A program made the position numbers and the translations under genes. 64,000 nt of DNA from Streptomyces sp. NBC_00223 (GTDB lineage: Bacteria > Actinomycetota > Actinomycetes > Streptomycetales > Streptomycetaceae): the NCBI RefSeq assembly GCF_036199905.1, contig NZ_CP108109.1, positions 1,488,001 through 1,552,000 of the forward strand. Direction: 5' to 3'. The first letter of the stretch is position 1. Each line of letters begins with the position of its first letter. Shown piece by piece: positions 29,000-38,570 of this stretch. The notes beneath the pieces are model-generated. The model saw only the letters and a list, made by a program, of their open reading frames with translations. It did no database searches and was not told where the DNA came from.

Positions 29000-31051
29000 T
29001 CAGGGGCCGTAGGCGGGGCGGGCGGCGGCCAGTTGGCGGAGGACCTGGGTGAGGATCTGGCTGCCCGGCGGGACGAGCGCCGGTTCGTAGGTCCACGCGT
29101 GGCCGACCCACGGGTCGGCCAAGTGCTCGCTGGGCTCCGGAGTGAGCCGCAGCATCGAGCGCCACAGGGGATCGAGCACCGGGCCGTACGCGGCGGCGTC
29201 CTCGCGGTCGGCCACCAGCAGCAGATGGACGCCCGCCGCGGGCCCCTCGTCGGCGAGATACCGCAACTGGTTGACGGCCCGGTCGTCGAAGCCGTACGGG
29301 AACTCGTTGACGATCAGCAGCTGTTCGGCCGTGTCGAAGCCGGGCGGCAGCGCGTCGGCCGCTCCCCCGCGCATCGCCATCTGGAGCAGATCGACCCGCT
29401 CGGTGAGCCGGCCCAGCACGTCGCTGACCCCGGCGGCCCCTGCGGCGGGCGGCGGCAGCACCAGGGCGCCGCCCGCGTAGAGCGGGGCCAGCGCCCCCGC
29501 GCCGGAACCCGCCGGGTCCAGCGCGTGCACGGCGAACCCGCCGACCGGGTACGAGGCGAGCAGCCGGGCCGCGATCGAGACCGCCGTCTCCATGGCCAGC
29601 CGCCGGTCGTCCTCGCTGTCGATCCACAGCCCGCGCTCCAGCGGCAGCCGGGCGAGCAGCGGGATGCGCAGCTCGGGTGCCTCGGGCAGGGACAGGTTAC
29701 CGAGACGGACGGCCATCGGCGGCTCCGAGGGCACCCGGTAGCCGTGCCACACCGGGTTCTCCCAGCCCGCGAAGGCCGGCGGCAGCGCGGGCTCGACCAC
29801 CTCGGCCTCGGCGGTGAGCTGCGCGAGGTCCCGGTCGAGCACGGCCCTGGCCTGGTCGACCAGCGCGATCTGCTTGTTGAGCGCCTCGTCGCGGGCGGCC
29901 TCGGCGGCCGGGCCGCCGCGGGTGAGGGGGTCGGCGAGCAGCCGGTCCAGCTCCTGCTCGTGACGGGACTGCGCGAAGTCCTCGGCGCTGCGGTAGGCGG
30001 CGACCGTACGGGCCAGGTCCTCGAACATGCCCCACACCTGGTTGTGCAGCCGCTCCTCCATCGTCCAGCCGCTGGCGTCGCCCGCGACGGGGGTGGGCGG
30101 GCGGTCGGCGGGCGGCGTCTGACCGGCCGCGGCGGGAGTGGGCGCGGGGGCAGGGGCGCTGTACGGCGAGCCGGCCCGGCCGGGCACGGGCCCGGCGGGT
30201 GCCTGGGCGGGCCCCCGGCGCGGGTGCCGGTAGTCCACGGGACCGTCGGCCGGGGCCGACGCAGCCGGTATGGCAGGCGTGGTGGCCGACGCAGCCGGTA
30301 TGGCAGGCGTGGTGGCCGACGCAGCCGGTATGGCAGGCGTGGTGGCCGACGCAGCCGGTGCGGCAGGCGCGGTGGCGGCAGGCGCGGACGCAGCGACGGA
30401 CCCCGCCGCCGTAGCCGCACCCTCCGTCGTACCCGCCCCGGAAGCCGCCGGGCGGCTCGCCGTCCCACCCGGGAGCGCCACCGAGCGGGACTGCTCGCGG
30501 CCCACCGCCTCGTGGATACGCCCGGCGACCGCGCCCGGCTCCGGAACCCCCTGGTCGAGCAGCAGCGCGGGCAGTCCGCCCTCGTACCCCTGGCCGACCG
30601 CGCGGACCTTCCACACGCCCTGCCGCCGGTACAGCTCGACGGCGAGCAGGGCCGTCTCCGCGCCGAGGCCGGTGATGGTGAACCCGGCGATCCCGGCGCC
30701 CTCCGGGGTCGTGGTGACGGCCAGACGCGGGGCGGGCGCGGCGCCGAAGTCCGCGGGCGCGCCCGGACGGCACGGCGGCAGCGCGAGCAGCACATGCACC
30801 CGGTGCACCGGCTCGGGCATCGCGCCGAGGTCCACCGCGAGACGGTGCTCGGCGGCGGCCTGCCTGGGCACCTCGATACCGGGCAGCTGCGGCGCGCCGG
30901 GGTGGGCCAGCCACCCCTGGTCGCCGACGACCCGGCCCTGTTCGTCCCCGAGGGTGACCGCGGCCACCACGGGGGTGCCGGCCGACACCCGGATCTCCAG
31001 CCGGTTGCCGGGCAGCGGATGGTTCTGCCCCCGGACCAGTTCGGCCGTCAT
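29000..31051 (-). CDS. TerD-domain protein fused to a degenerate FtsK-like ATPase domain
   Basis: A 683-residue two-part protein. Residues 1 to about 180 form a TerD-like beta-sandwich (LVRGQNHPLPG, then GFTITGLGAETALLAVELYRR). A long Ala/Pro/Thr linker contains three identical decapeptide repeats plus a partial fourth (ATTPAIPAAS). The C-terminal 270 residues resemble the nucleotide-binding core of FtsK/SpoIIIE-like proteins (VRLGNLSLP, FAVHALDPAGSGAGALAPL), but the Walker A lysine loop is absent (LERGLWIDSEDD stands in its place) and the Walker B acid is altered (EQLLIVNEF). It is probably not an active ATPase. It follows a TerD gene by 57 bp, so the two form a stress-related pair. Confidence 0.8.
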   Translation of the reverse strand: MTAELVRGQNHPLPGNRLEIRVSAGTPVVAAVTLGDEQGRVVGDQGWLAHPGAPQLPGIEVPRQAAAEHRLAVDLGAMPEPVHRVHVLLALPPCRPGAPADFGAAPAPRLAVTTTPEGAGIAGFTITGLGAETALLAVELYRRQGVWKVRAVGQGYEGGLPALLLDQGVPEPGAVAGRIHEAVGREQSRSVALPGGTASRPAASGAGTTEGAATAAGSVAASAPAATAPAAPAASATTPAIPAASATTPAIPAASATTPAIPAASAPADGPVDYRHPRRGPAQAPAGPVPGRAGSPYSAPAPAPTPAAAGQTPPADRPPTPVAGDASGWTMEERLHNQVWGMFEDLARTVAAYRSAEDFAQSRHEQELDRLLADPLTRGGPAAEAARDEALNKQIALVDQARAVLDRDLAQLTAEAEVVEPALPPAFAGWENPVWHGYRVPSEPPMAVRLGNLSLPEAPELRIPLLARLPLERGLWIDSEDDRRLAMETAVSIAARLLASYPVGGFAVHALDPAGSGAGALAPLYAGGALVLPPPAAGAAGVSDVLGRLTERVDLLQMAMRGGAADALPPGFDTAEQLLIVNEFPYGFDDRAVNQLRYLADEGPAAGVHLLLVADREDAAAYGPVLDPLWRSMLRLTPEPSEHLADPWVGHAWTYEPALVPPGSQILTQVLRQLAAARPAYGP
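30255..30359 (-). repeat. 30-bp coding minisatellite in the TerD-fusion gene
   Basis: Three identical 30-bp units start at 30255, 30285 and 30315, followed by a partial fourth at 30345. Each begins GCCGACGCAGCCGGTATGGC on the plus strand and encodes the decapeptide ATTPAIPAAS on the minus strand. Because the unit is a multiple of three, copy-number change would lengthen or shorten the linker without breaking the frame. Confidence 0.9.
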
Positions 31052-31108
31052 CGCAGCCGCCCCCGTTTCACTTCTTCTTCGTGTGTGCGTGTGCTGTGCC
31101 CGGGCCCG

Positions 31109-31687
31109 TTACAGGGCGGGCAGGATGGCCGGAATCAGGTCCTGGAAGGTACGGCCGTTGGCGGGCGTGCCGATGGCCGTCATCGACCAGCCGCCCGCGC
31201 CGCGCTGCACCTTGGCCATGATCTGCGCGGTGTACTGGCCGCCGCCGGTGAGGGTGTAGCGGGCCAGCTCCTGGCCGTTGGTCTCGTCCACCAGCCGGCA
31301 GAACGCGTTCTGCACCTCGGCGAAGGTCTGCCCGGTGAAGGAGTTCACCGTGAAGACGATCTGGTCGACATGGACCGGGACCCGGGCGAGGTCGACCAGG
31401 ATCGACTCGTCGTCACCGCCCTGCCCCGCGCCGCCGACCAGATTGTCACCGGTGTGCCGCACCGAGCCGTCGTCGCTGGTCAGGTGACGGAAGAACACCA
31501 CGTCGACCGGCTGCTTGTCGGCGAAGAGCACAGCGGAGGCGTCCAGGTCGATCTCGCGGGTCCGGGTGCCGAACAGCCCCCGGCGCGGGGCGGCCTGCCA
31601 GCCGAGCCCCATCCGAACCGCCGTCAGCGTCCCTCCGTCGGACTTGCTCAGGCTGATCTTCTGGCCCTTGGTCATGTTGACCGTCAC
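31109..31687 (-). CDS. TerD family stress protein
   Basis: A 192-residue TerD-type protein: GTG start giving MTVNMTKGQKISLSKSDGG, then GLGWQAAPRRGLFG, DLDASAVLFADKQPVDVVFF and the DDESILVDLARVP calcium-binding region. Family members bind calcium and occur in tellurite, phage and general stress systems. A purine-rich GAGAGAGGGG site precedes the GTG. It is immediately upstream of the TerD/FtsK-like fusion on the same strand. It is the most conventional member of the local ter group. Confidence 0.95.
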   Translation of the reverse strand: MTVNMTKGQKISLSKSDGGTLTAVRMGLGWQAAPRRGLFGTRTREIDLDASAVLFADKQPVDVVFFRHLTSDDGSVRHTGDNLVGGAGQGGDDESILVDLARVPVHVDQIVFTVNSFTGQTFAEVQNAFCRLVDETNGQELARYTLTGGGQYTAQIMAKVQRGAGGWSMTAIGTPANGRTFQDLIPAILPAL

Positions 31688-31839
31688 GCGCTGCCCCTCT
31701 CTCCACCGTCACCTGTGTGTGCGGTTGTCCCGCACCCTAACAAGACGCCGCCGGACGGCATCCCGGTTCGTCGCCAGGAGATTTCCGCCGTTTCATGGCC
31801 GATTCCCGAGGTGCGCTCCCCCGCGCCCCCGCCCTCCCG

Positions 31840-33936
31840 CTATGCCATCCCGGCCTCACGCATCTGCCGCAGCTCCTTCTTGAGCTCGCCCAGCTCGTCC
31901 CTGATCCGGGCCGCGACCTCGAACTGGAGCTCCGCGGCGGCGGTGTGCATCTGGTCGGTGAGCTGGCCGATCAGGTCGGCCAGCTCCTCCGCGGGCAGGG
32001 CCGCCGAGGTCCGCTTCCCACCGGGCTTGGCCGACAGCCCCGGCACGGGCGCCTTGCCGCGCGAGCGCTGCCGCCCGGAGCCCAGCAGCTCCTCGGTGTC
32101 GGCGTCCTCGCGGGCGAAGGAGTCCAGGATGCCCGAGATCTTCTTGCGCAGCGGCTGCGGGTCGATACCGCGCTCGGTGTTGTACGCGATCTGCTTCTCA
32201 CGGCGGCGGTTGGTCTCGTCGATGGCCTTCTCCATCGCCGGGGTGATCCGGTCCGCGTACATGTGGACCTGGCCGGACACGTTACGGGCGGCGCGGCCGA
32301 TGGTCTGGATCAGCGAGGTGCCCGAGCGCAGGAAGCCCTCCTTGTCCGCGTCCAGGATGGCGACCAGCGACACCTCGGGCAGGTCCAGGCCCTCACGGAG
32401 CAGGTTGATGCCGACCAGGACGTCGTACTCACCCGCGCGCAGCTCGTGCAGCAGCTCGACCCTGCGCAGGGTGTCGATGTCGCTGTGCAGATAGCGCACC
32501 TGGATGCCGAGCTCCAGCAGGTAGTCGGTGAGGTCCTCGGACATCTTCTTGGTGAGGGTGGTGACCAGCACCCTTTCGTCCTTCTCGGTGCGCAGCCGGA
32601 TCTCGTGCACCAGGTCGTCGATCTGGCCCTCGGTGGGCTTGACGACGACCTCGGGGTCGATCAGGCCGGTCGGCCGGATGATCTGCTCGACCACGCCGTC
32701 GCCGCGCGACAGCTCGTACGGCCCCGGGGTCGCGGACAGATAGACGGTCTGGCCGACCCGGCCGAGGAACTCCTCCCACTTCAGCGGGCGGTTGTCCAGC
32801 GCGGACGGCAGCCGGAAGCCGTGGTCGACCAGGGTGCGCTTGCGGGACGCGTCGCCCTCGTACATCGCGCCGATCTGCGGCACGGTGACATGCGACTCGT
32901 CGATGACCAGCAGGAAGTCCTCGGGGAAGTAGTCGATGAGGGTGTCGGGCGCGGAGCCCTGCTCACGGCCGTCGATGTGCCGTGAGTAGTTCTCGATGCC
33001 GGAGCAGGAGCCGATCTGCCGCATCATCTCGATGTCGTACGTGGTGCGCATCCGCAGCCGCTGGGCCTCCAGCAGCTTGCCCTGCTTCTCCATCAGCGCG
33101 AGCTGGCCTTCGAGCTCCTTCTCGATGCCGGCGATGGCCCGCTCCATCCGCTCCGGTCCCGCCACGTAGTGGGTGGCGGGGAAGACATAGATCTGGCGGT
33201 CCTCGGTGATGACCTCGCCGGTGAGCGGGTGGAGGGTGTACAGCGCCTCGATCTCGTCGCCGAACATCTCGATCCGGACGGCCAGCTGCTCGTAGACCGG
33301 GAAGATCTCGATGGTGTCGCCGCGGACCCGGAAGGTGCCGCGGGTGAACGCCATGTCGTTGCGCGTGTACTGGATGTCGACGAAACGGCGGAGCAGCTGG
33401 TCGCGGTCGATGACGTCCCCGACATTGAGCCGGACCATGCGGTCGATGTACTCCTGTGGGGTGCCCAGGCCGTAGATGCAGGAGACGGAGGCGACCACGA
33501 CGACATCGCGCCTGGTCAGCAGCGAGTTGGTGGCCGAGTGCCGCAGCCGCTCGACCTCCTCGTTGATGGACGAGTCCTTCTCGATGTAGGTGTCCGTCTG
33601 CGGGACGTACGCCTCGGGCTGGTAGTAGTCGTAGTACGAGACGAAGTACTCGACCGCGTTGTTCGGCAGCAGCTCGCGGAACTCGTTGGCGAGCTGGGCG
33701 GCCAGCGTCTTGTTCGGCGCCATCACCAGGGTGGGACGCTGAAGGCGCTCGATCATCCACGCGGTGGTGGCGGACTTGCCGGTGCCGGTCGCGCCGAGCA
33801 GGACCACGCCCTGCTCACCGGCGCGCACCCGGCGTTCGAGGTCGTTGATCGCGGTGGGCTGGTCACCGCTGGGCTGGTAGGGACTGACGACCTCGAAGGG
33901 CGCCACCGTGCGTTCGATATCTGATACGGGCCGCAT
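31840..33936 (-). CDS. uvrB: Excinuclease ABC subunit UvrB
   Basis: A 698-residue damage-verification helicase of nucleotide excision repair. Walker A is GATGTGKS (residues 48-55); the beta-hairpin region [20 protein letters not shown] follows, then [10 protein letters not shown] (motif II) and QTIGRAARN (motif VI), and a C-terminal UVR helix ([18 protein letters not shown]) that binds UvrC. The ATG at 33936 is chosen because [20 protein letters not shown] is the family N-terminus; the frame is open far upstream. TACGGT lies 6 nt before the ATG, so a leaderless start is possible, although GGTGGA could also act as a ribosome binding site. Confidence 0.98.
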   Translation of the reverse strand: MRPVSDIERTVAPFEVVSPYQPSGDQPTAINDLERRVRAGEQGVVLLGATGTGKSATTAWMIERLQRPTLVMAPNKTLAAQLANEFRELLPNNAVEYFVSYYDYYQPEAYVPQTDTYIEKDSSINEEVERLRHSATNSLLTRRDVVVVASVSCIYGLGTPQEYIDRMVRLNVGDVIDRDQLLRRFVDIQYTRNDMAFTRGTFRVRGDTIEIFPVYEQLAVRIEMFGDEIEALYTLHPLTGEVITEDRQIYVFPATHYVAGPERMERAIAGIEKELEGQLALMEKQGKLLEAQRLRMRTTYDIEMMRQIGSCSGIENYSRHIDGREQGSAPDTLIDYFPEDFLLVIDESHVTVPQIGAMYEGDASRKRTLVDHGFRLPSALDNRPLKWEEFLGRVGQTVYLSATPGPYELSRGDGVVEQIIRPTGLIDPEVVVKPTEGQIDDLVHEIRLRTEKDERVLVTTLTKKMSEDLTDYLLELGIQVRYLHSDIDTLRRVELLHELRAGEYDVLVGINLLREGLDLPEVSLVAILDADKEGFLRSGTSLIQTIGRAARNVSGQVHMYADRITPAMEKAIDETNRRREKQIAYNTERGIDPQPLRKKISGILDSFAREDADTEELLGSGRQRSRGKAPVPGLSAKPGGKRTSAALPAEELADLIGQLTDQMHTAAAELQFEVAARIRDELGELKKELRQMREAGMA

Positions 33937-34053
33937 GAGTCCACCGTACGACCCGCCACTGACAATCGGCCGCGCACCGCGATCCGGCCCGCGGCGGGGC
34001 TTGCGGGCCGGTTCCGCGGACCGCTGTCGTACCCCCCGCCTACGCTTGGTGAC

Positions 34054-34584
34054 GTGACGAACGCCGCTGCCTGGACTGTCCTGGACACACCGATCGGCCC
34101 GCTGCTGGTGGCGGGGACCGAGGAAGGGCTCGCGCTGGTCGGTTTCCGGGCCGACGAGGCGGTGACCGCGCGCGCCCTGGAGTCGATGAGCCGGCGGCTG
34201 GGCCGCACAGCCGTCGAGGACGCGGCCCGGATGGCGCCGGCCGCCGCGCAGTTCGACGCGTACTTCGCGGGCGAGCTGCGGGAATTCAGCCTGCCGCTGG
34301 ACTGGTCGCTGATCACCGGCTTCGCCCGGCGGGTGCTGCGCGAGCTGGAGTCGGGTGTCCCGTACGGCACGGTGGTCGGCTATCAGGACCTGGCCGACCG
34401 GGTGGGCGAGCCGGGGGCGGCGCGGGCGGTGGGCGCGGCGATGGGGGCGAATCCACTGCCGCTGGTGGTGCCCTGCCACCGGGTGGTGGAGAGCGACGGG
34501 GGGATCGGCGGTTTCGGGGGCGGGCTGGAGATCAAGCGGGCGCTGCTGGCGCTGGAGGGGGTGCTGCCCGCGCCTCTGTTCTGA
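34054..34584 (+). CDS. ogt: Methylated-DNA-[protein]-cysteine S-methyltransferase
   Basis: A 176-residue DNA repair protein that removes alkyl groups from O6-alkylguanine onto its own cysteine. The acceptor motif LVVPCHRVV places the active cysteine at residue 141; [17 protein letters not shown] is the DNA-binding helix-turn-helix and [12 protein letters not shown] the arginine-finger helix. The GTG start at 34054 lies 7 nt after a TACGCT box with no ribosome binding site, so the mRNA is probably leaderless. It is divergent from uvrB, an association of two repair genes with 117 bp between the starts. Confidence 0.95.
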   Translation: MTNAAAWTVLDTPIGPLLVAGTEEGLALVGFRADEAVTARALESMSRRLGRTAVEDAARMAPAAAQFDAYFAGELREFSLPLDWSLITGFARRVLRELESGVPYGTVVGYQDLADRVGEPGAARAVGAAMGANPLPLVVPCHRVVESDGGIGGFGGGLEIKRALLALEGVLPAPLF

Positions 34585-34603
34585 CGCGGGCGGGGTCCGG
34601 GCA

Positions 34604-34681
34604 GGCGTCCGTACGGGGGGCGTCCGTACGGGCAGGGCGCGTCCGTCACCGCGGTACGGCTCGGGCGGGCGTCCGTACGGG
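34604..34681. repeat. GGCGTCCGTACGGG short repeats between ogt and SPFH gene
   Basis: Three copies of GGCGTCCGTACGGG (starting about 34604, 34619 and 34668), each with the palindrome CCGTACGG, plus a degenerate one between. They fill the gap between two convergent genes and could form small hairpins ending transcription. Confidence 0.6.
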
Positions 34682-34687
34682 TTGCGG

Positions 34688-35611
34688 CTACTCCTCGGAG
34701 CTGCGCGGGTCGGGGATCTGCGGCTGCTGGTCGGCCTTCGGCAGCTCCGCCCGGGTGTCGGCCTCGATCTCCGGCGGCGCATCGGCCGGCTCCGACTGCG
34801 GGTCCGCCGCGGCCGTCGCGGTGGCCGGGGGCTGCCCCGCGCTGTCGCCCCCGCTCTGCCCCGCCCGGTCGAAGAACCTCAGCATCTCCACGGGGAAGGG
34901 CATGACGAGCGTCGAGTTCTTCTCGGCGGCGACCTCCACCACGGTCTGGAGCAGCCGCAGTTGGAGCGCGGAGGGGTTGGCGTCCATGGCCTTCGCGGCC
35001 TGGGACAGCTTGTGCGACGCCTGGAGCTCACCGTCGGCCGTGATGATCCGGGCCCGGCGCTCACGGTCTGCCTCGGCCTGCCGGGCCATCGACCGCTTCA
35101 TGGACTCCGGCAGGGCCACGTCCTTGATCTCGACCCGGTCGATGTGCACACCCCAGCCCGCGGCCGGGGTGGACAGCATCAGCTCCAGGCCCTCGTGCAG
35201 GTGCTCGCGCCCCGACAGCAGATCGTCCAGGTCACTCTTGCCGATGATCGACCGCAGCGAGGTCTGGGCGACCTGGAGCATCGCGAACTCGTAGTTCTGC
35301 ACGTCCACGGAGGCGCGTATCGGGTCCACGACCCGGAAGTACAGCACGGCGTCCACCCGGACCGACACGTTGTCCCGGGTGATGCCGTCCTGGGCGGGCA
35401 CGGGCATGGTGACGATCTGCATATTGACCTTCGTCATCTTGTCGACGAAGGGGACGAGGAAGCGCGGGCCCGGTTCCTTGGGCAGCCGGTTGACCCGGCC
35501 GAAACGGTAGATCACCCCGCGTTCGTACTGCTTGACGATCCGCACGGTCCGCGGCACCACGATCAGTCCGAGCACTGCGGCGACGATCAGTACGACAACA
35601 AGGGTTCCCAT
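34688..35611 (-). CDS. SPFH/Band 7 (stomatin/slipin-type) membrane protein
   Basis: A 307-residue protein with one N-terminal membrane segment ([20 protein letters not shown]) followed by an SPFH domain: [56 protein letters not shown]. The coiled-coil-like [20 protein letters not shown] stretch is typical of slipins. The C-terminal 60 residues are Ala/Pro/acidic and probably unfolded. Such proteins organise membrane microdomains and are often paired with an NfeD-type partner; none is seen here. The ATG at 35611 follows GGGGGAAG. Confidence 0.92.
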   Translation of the reverse strand: MGTLVVVLIVAAVLGLIVVPRTVRIVKQYERGVIYRFGRVNRLPKEPGPRFLVPFVDKMTKVNMQIVTMPVPAQDGITRDNVSVRVDAVLYFRVVDPIRASVDVQNYEFAMLQVAQTSLRSIIGKSDLDDLLSGREHLHEGLELMLSTPAAGWGVHIDRVEIKDVALPESMKRSMARQAEADRERRARIITADGELQASHKLSQAAKAMDANPSALQLRLLQTVVEVAAEKNSTLVMPFPVEMLRFFDRAGQSGGDSAGQPPATATAAADPQSEPADAPPEIEADTRAELPKADQQPQIPDPRSSEE

Positions 35612-35726
35612 GGCCCGGCTTCCCCCTTCAACGGCAAGAGCGTGCACCCGTGCACACCACAGTGGGCGCGGTGCCCGCTCGGGGACAAGGGTCTCGCGGG
35701 TGGGATTCCCGCGGACGGGGGACCGG

Positions 35727-36092
35727 TCAGGTCGTGTCGAAGCGGGCCGCGGCCAGATAGTCGGGGCGCGGGTCGAGGGCGGCGGCGAGCCGGAAGTGGC
35801 GCTGGGCCTCGGTCGCGCGGTTGGCGCGCTCCAGGGTGCGGGCCAGGGCGAAGTGGGCGAAGGCGTTGTCCGGCTCGCGCTCCAGCACGATCTGGAACTC
35901 CAGCTCGGCCGGGCGCAGTTGGGCCGCGGCGAAGAACGCGCGGGCGCGCAGCAGCCGGGCCGCGGTGTTCTCCGGGTGGGCGGTGATCACGGAGTCGAGC
36001 AGCTTGACGGCACCACGCGGGTCACGCGCGGCCAGCAGCTGCTCGGCGGCGCGGAAGTCGATGACATGCGTCTCTGGGGTCCGGTCGGGCAA
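35727..36092 (-). CDS. Tetratricopeptide repeat protein
   Basis: A small protein of about 121 residues with three consecutive TPR-like helix pairs ([58 protein letters not shown]). It is a likely protein-interaction scaffold with no further predictable function. Start choice is uncertain: a TTG at 36092 sits 5 nt after a perfect GGGAGG site and is used here; an ATG at 36146 in the same frame lacks a good site and would add 18 residues. The long upstream open frame on this strand comes from the coaE region and is not coding. Confidence 0.8.
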   Translation of the reverse strand: MPDRTPETHVIDFRAAEQLLAARDPRGAVKLLDSVITAHPENTAARLLRARAFFAAAQLRPAELEFQIVLEREPDNAFAHFALARTLERANRATEAQRHFRLAAALDPRPDYLAAARFDTT

Positions 36093-36248
36093 GGCCGCCT
36101 CCCTGAAGGGGGTACGGGTGACGACAGATCGTCTTCGGTTCGTCATACCCAACGCCCGCGGCGGCAACCGCATTCCTCGGCGGGGCCGGGGTACGTCGTA
36201 GCGTGCTCGGTACACCTGGCATCCCCGGCACGGCCTAGGCTGTCGCCC

Positions 36249-36842
36249 ATGCTGACAGTGGGGCTGACCGGCGGCATCGGGGCCGGCAAGAGCGAGGTGG
36301 CGCGGCTGCTGGTGTCCTACGGGGCCGTGCTGGTCGACGCCGATCTGATCGCCCGCGAGGTCGTGGCGCCCGGTACGGAGGGGCTGGCCGCGGTGGTGGC
36401 CGAGTTCGGTACGGATGTGCTGACGCCGGACGGGGCTCTGGACCGGCCGAAGCTCGGCGCGATCGTCTTTACCGACGAGGAGCGGCGCAAGGCGCTCAAC
36501 GCGATTGTCCATCCGCTGGTCGCCCGCAGGTCGGCGTTGTTGCAGCAGGCCGCGGGCGAGGACGCGGTCGTCGTCCACGATGTGCCGCTGCTGGCCGAGA
36601 ACGGGCTCGCGCCGCGTTACGACGTGGTGATCGTGGTGGATGCCTCGCCGGCCACGCAGCTCGACCGGCTGGTCCGGCTGCGCGGGATGACCGAGGAGGA
36701 GGCGCGGGCGCGGATGGCCGCGCAGGCCACCCGCGAGGAGCGGCTTGCCGTGGCGGACGTCGTGATCGACAACGACGGCCCGCTGCACGCGCTGGAACCC
36801 CAGGTCCGCGCCGCCTGGGACACCCTGACCGCCTCGGCGTAG
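36249..36842 (+). CDS. coaE: Dephospho-CoA kinase
   Basis: A 197-residue kinase for the last step of coenzyme A synthesis. The P-loop [11 protein letters not shown] occupies residues 5-15, followed by [15 protein letters not shown] and the lid region [20 protein letters not shown]. The length matches the short, single-domain form. TAGGCT (36236-36241) lies 7 nt before the ATG, with no ribosome binding site, so the mRNA is probably leaderless. The divergent TPR gene begins about 157 bp away. A repeat-filled 610-bp gap follows the stop. Confidence 0.96.
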   Translation: MLTVGLTGGIGAGKSEVARLLVSYGAVLVDADLIAREVVAPGTEGLAAVVAEFGTDVLTPDGALDRPKLGAIVFTDEERRKALNAIVHPLVARRSALLQQAAGEDAVVVHDVPLLAENGLAPRYDVVIVVDASPATQLDRLVRLRGMTEEEARARMAAQATREERLAVADVVIDNDGPLHALEPQVRAAWDTLTASA

Positions 36843-37452
36843 CCCGCGTCCCCGCGCTCCGCGACGCCAGAACGTCCGCCACCCGAGGCCGGACCGCCCC
36901 CGCGCCCGGGGGAACCCGCCGCCCCGGACGTGAGGTGTCGCAAGATCGCGCAGACCCCATGTCCCGGGTGCGGCCCGACGGCCCGGCCCCGCAGGGGTGC
37001 CCCGCAGCTCCCGGGCGCGAGGCCGGCACCGGCCCCGAGCCCTTGGGCGCGGCCCACAAGCGCGCCGCAGCAATGCACACCCCCCGCGCCGCGCGTCAGG
37101 GGCCCGGCGTTCGGGCGCGGCCCGGAGCACCCCCAACTCCAACCTCGGCCCCGGCAAGGGGCCAGCCGACTGGCGCGGCCCACAAGCTCGCCGCAGCAAT
37201 GCACACCCCTCGCACCGCGCGTCGGGGGCCCGGCCTTCGGACGCGGCCCGAAGCACCCGCAGCTCCAGCCCCGGCCCCGGCAAGGGGCCAGCCGACTGGC
37301 GCCGCCCACAAGCTCGCCGCAGCGGTGCACCCCCCTCGCGCCGCGCGTCGGGGCCCGGCCTTCGGACGCGGCCCGAAGCACCCCCAACTCCAGCCCCGGC
37401 CCCGACAAGGGGTCAACGGGCGTTGGTCGTGGGGTGCCTCCCCCGCAGGGGG
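36843..37452. repeat. Gene-free 610-bp region with three tandem 126-bp repeats
   Basis: Between convergent coaE and the PAC2 gene, three tandem copies of a 126-bp unit start at 37052, 37178 and 37304 (the third ends near 37420). Each starts GCCCACAAGCNCGCCGCAGC and ends in CCGGCAAGGGGCCAGCCGAC. Within each unit GCCAG-CCGA-CTGGC and CCCC-GGCAA-GGGG can form small hairpins. The unit length is a multiple of three, so long frames run through in several phases on both strands; none has a family signature and I do not call a gene. The first 200 bp of the gap show nothing distinctive. Confidence 0.8.
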
Positions 37453-38388
37453 CTAGCGGCCGTCGTCCTCCCGGTCCGCGAGAAAGCGTTCGAACTCCGC
37501 CGCGAGGTCGTCGGCCGAGGGCAGGTCGACGGGCTCGGCGATGAGGCTCTCACGGCGGTGCGCCCCGGCCACCGCGTCGTACTGGTTCTCAAGTCCCTTG
37601 ACCACCGAGACGAGTTCGCCGTCCCCCTCGGCGACCTGGCGGTCGATCTCGACCCGGACGGTGTGTGCCTCGTTGCGCAGCGCGTGGGCGACCTCGGGCA
37701 GCACCAGACCGGTCGTGGAGGTGATCGTCTCCAGCACGGCGAGCGCGGCGTCCGGGTACGGGGAGCGGGCCAGATAGTGCGGCACATGCGCGGCGATGCC
37801 GAGCACATCGCGCCCGGCCTCGGCGAGCCGCAGCTCGATCAGCGCGGCGGCGCTCCCCGGCACCTGGGCCTCCTCGAACCACGCGCGGTGGCCGGGCATC
37901 AGGTCCACCCGGTTGCCGTGCGGGGTCAGGCCGACCGGGCGGGTGTGCGGGACGCCCATCGGAATGCCGTGGAAGTTCATCGCCAGGCGGACGCCCAGCC
38001 GCTCGACGACCTGGAGGACGGCCGTGGCGAAGCGCTCCCACTCCACATCGGGCTCTGAGCCGGTGAGCAGCAGAAAGGGCGTGCCGGTGGTGTCACGGAC
38101 CAGATAGAGGTCGATCTCCGGGGCCTCGTACGCCGACCAGTGGTCGCGCTCGAAGGTCATCAGGGGCCGACGGGCCCGGTAGTCGACCAGGCGGTCCGCG
38201 TCGAACCGCGCGATCAGCCGGTTGTCGAGCCGGTCGAGCAGCTGCTGGGCGATCTGTTCACCGGTCTCACCGGCATCCATGAACCCCTCGAATTGATACA
38301 GCAGCACGGGCCCGGCTTCACCCACGGCCTCGTCGACGGCCTCGGCCCCGCCCGGCACGTACTCGTACAGTCCTTGCGGATCCAGCAC
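37453..38388 (-). CDS. PAC2 family protein (proteasome assembly chaperone-like)
   Basis: A 311-residue PAC2-type protein. [19 protein letters not shown] near residue 33, then [37 protein letters not shown] and [20 protein letters not shown] are characteristic of the actinobacterial family (a PAC2 fold with a helical C-terminal part). PAC2 proteins in eukaryotes assist proteasome assembly; whether the actinobacterial ones do so is unknown. The GTG start at 38388 has a GAGGAGG site about 9 nt upstream. No proteasome genes are nearby. Confidence 0.92.
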   Translation of the reverse strand: MLDPQGLYEYVPGGAEAVDEAVGEAGPVLLYQFEGFMDAGETGEQIAQQLLDRLDNRLIARFDADRLVDYRARRPLMTFERDHWSAYEAPEIDLYLVRDTTGTPFLLLTGSEPDVEWERFATAVLQVVERLGVRLAMNFHGIPMGVPHTRPVGLTPHGNRVDLMPGHRAWFEEAQVPGSAAALIELRLAEAGRDVLGIAAHVPHYLARSPYPDAALAVLETITSTTGLVLPEVAHALRNEAHTVRVEIDRQVAEGDGELVSVVKGLENQYDAVAGAHRRESLIAEPVDLPSADDLAAEFERFLADREDDGR

Positions 38389-38570
38389 GGTGATCGTCCT
38401 CCTCGCTCTGTGTCACCCTCAACGAACGGAAACGGCCCGCCATTCCCACCCGTGGCATCCGAACCGTTTCCCCTCCACACTTGACGGGTCGTCGGCTCGG
38501 CCCTACGTTCTCGCAACGCCGCCGGCCGTTCAGATCGGCGTCCACCATTCATATAGCTGAAAGGCTTCGG

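Noticed and set aside
28520..32494. A 1324-codon open frame on the plus strand
   Set aside because: It runs antisense through the TerD genes and the repeat array, is Arg/Gly/His-rich, and has no family signature. It is a GC-driven shadow frame.
35727..37283. A 518-codon reading of the TPR gene starting far upstream
   Set aside because: The upstream part lies antisense to coaE and in the repeat array; only the last 120-140 residues show TPR sequence.
36946..37544. Gene calls across the 126-bp repeats on either strand
   Set aside because: Open frames exist in several phases on both strands because the unit length is a multiple of three. None has a ribosome binding site or a recognisable domain.
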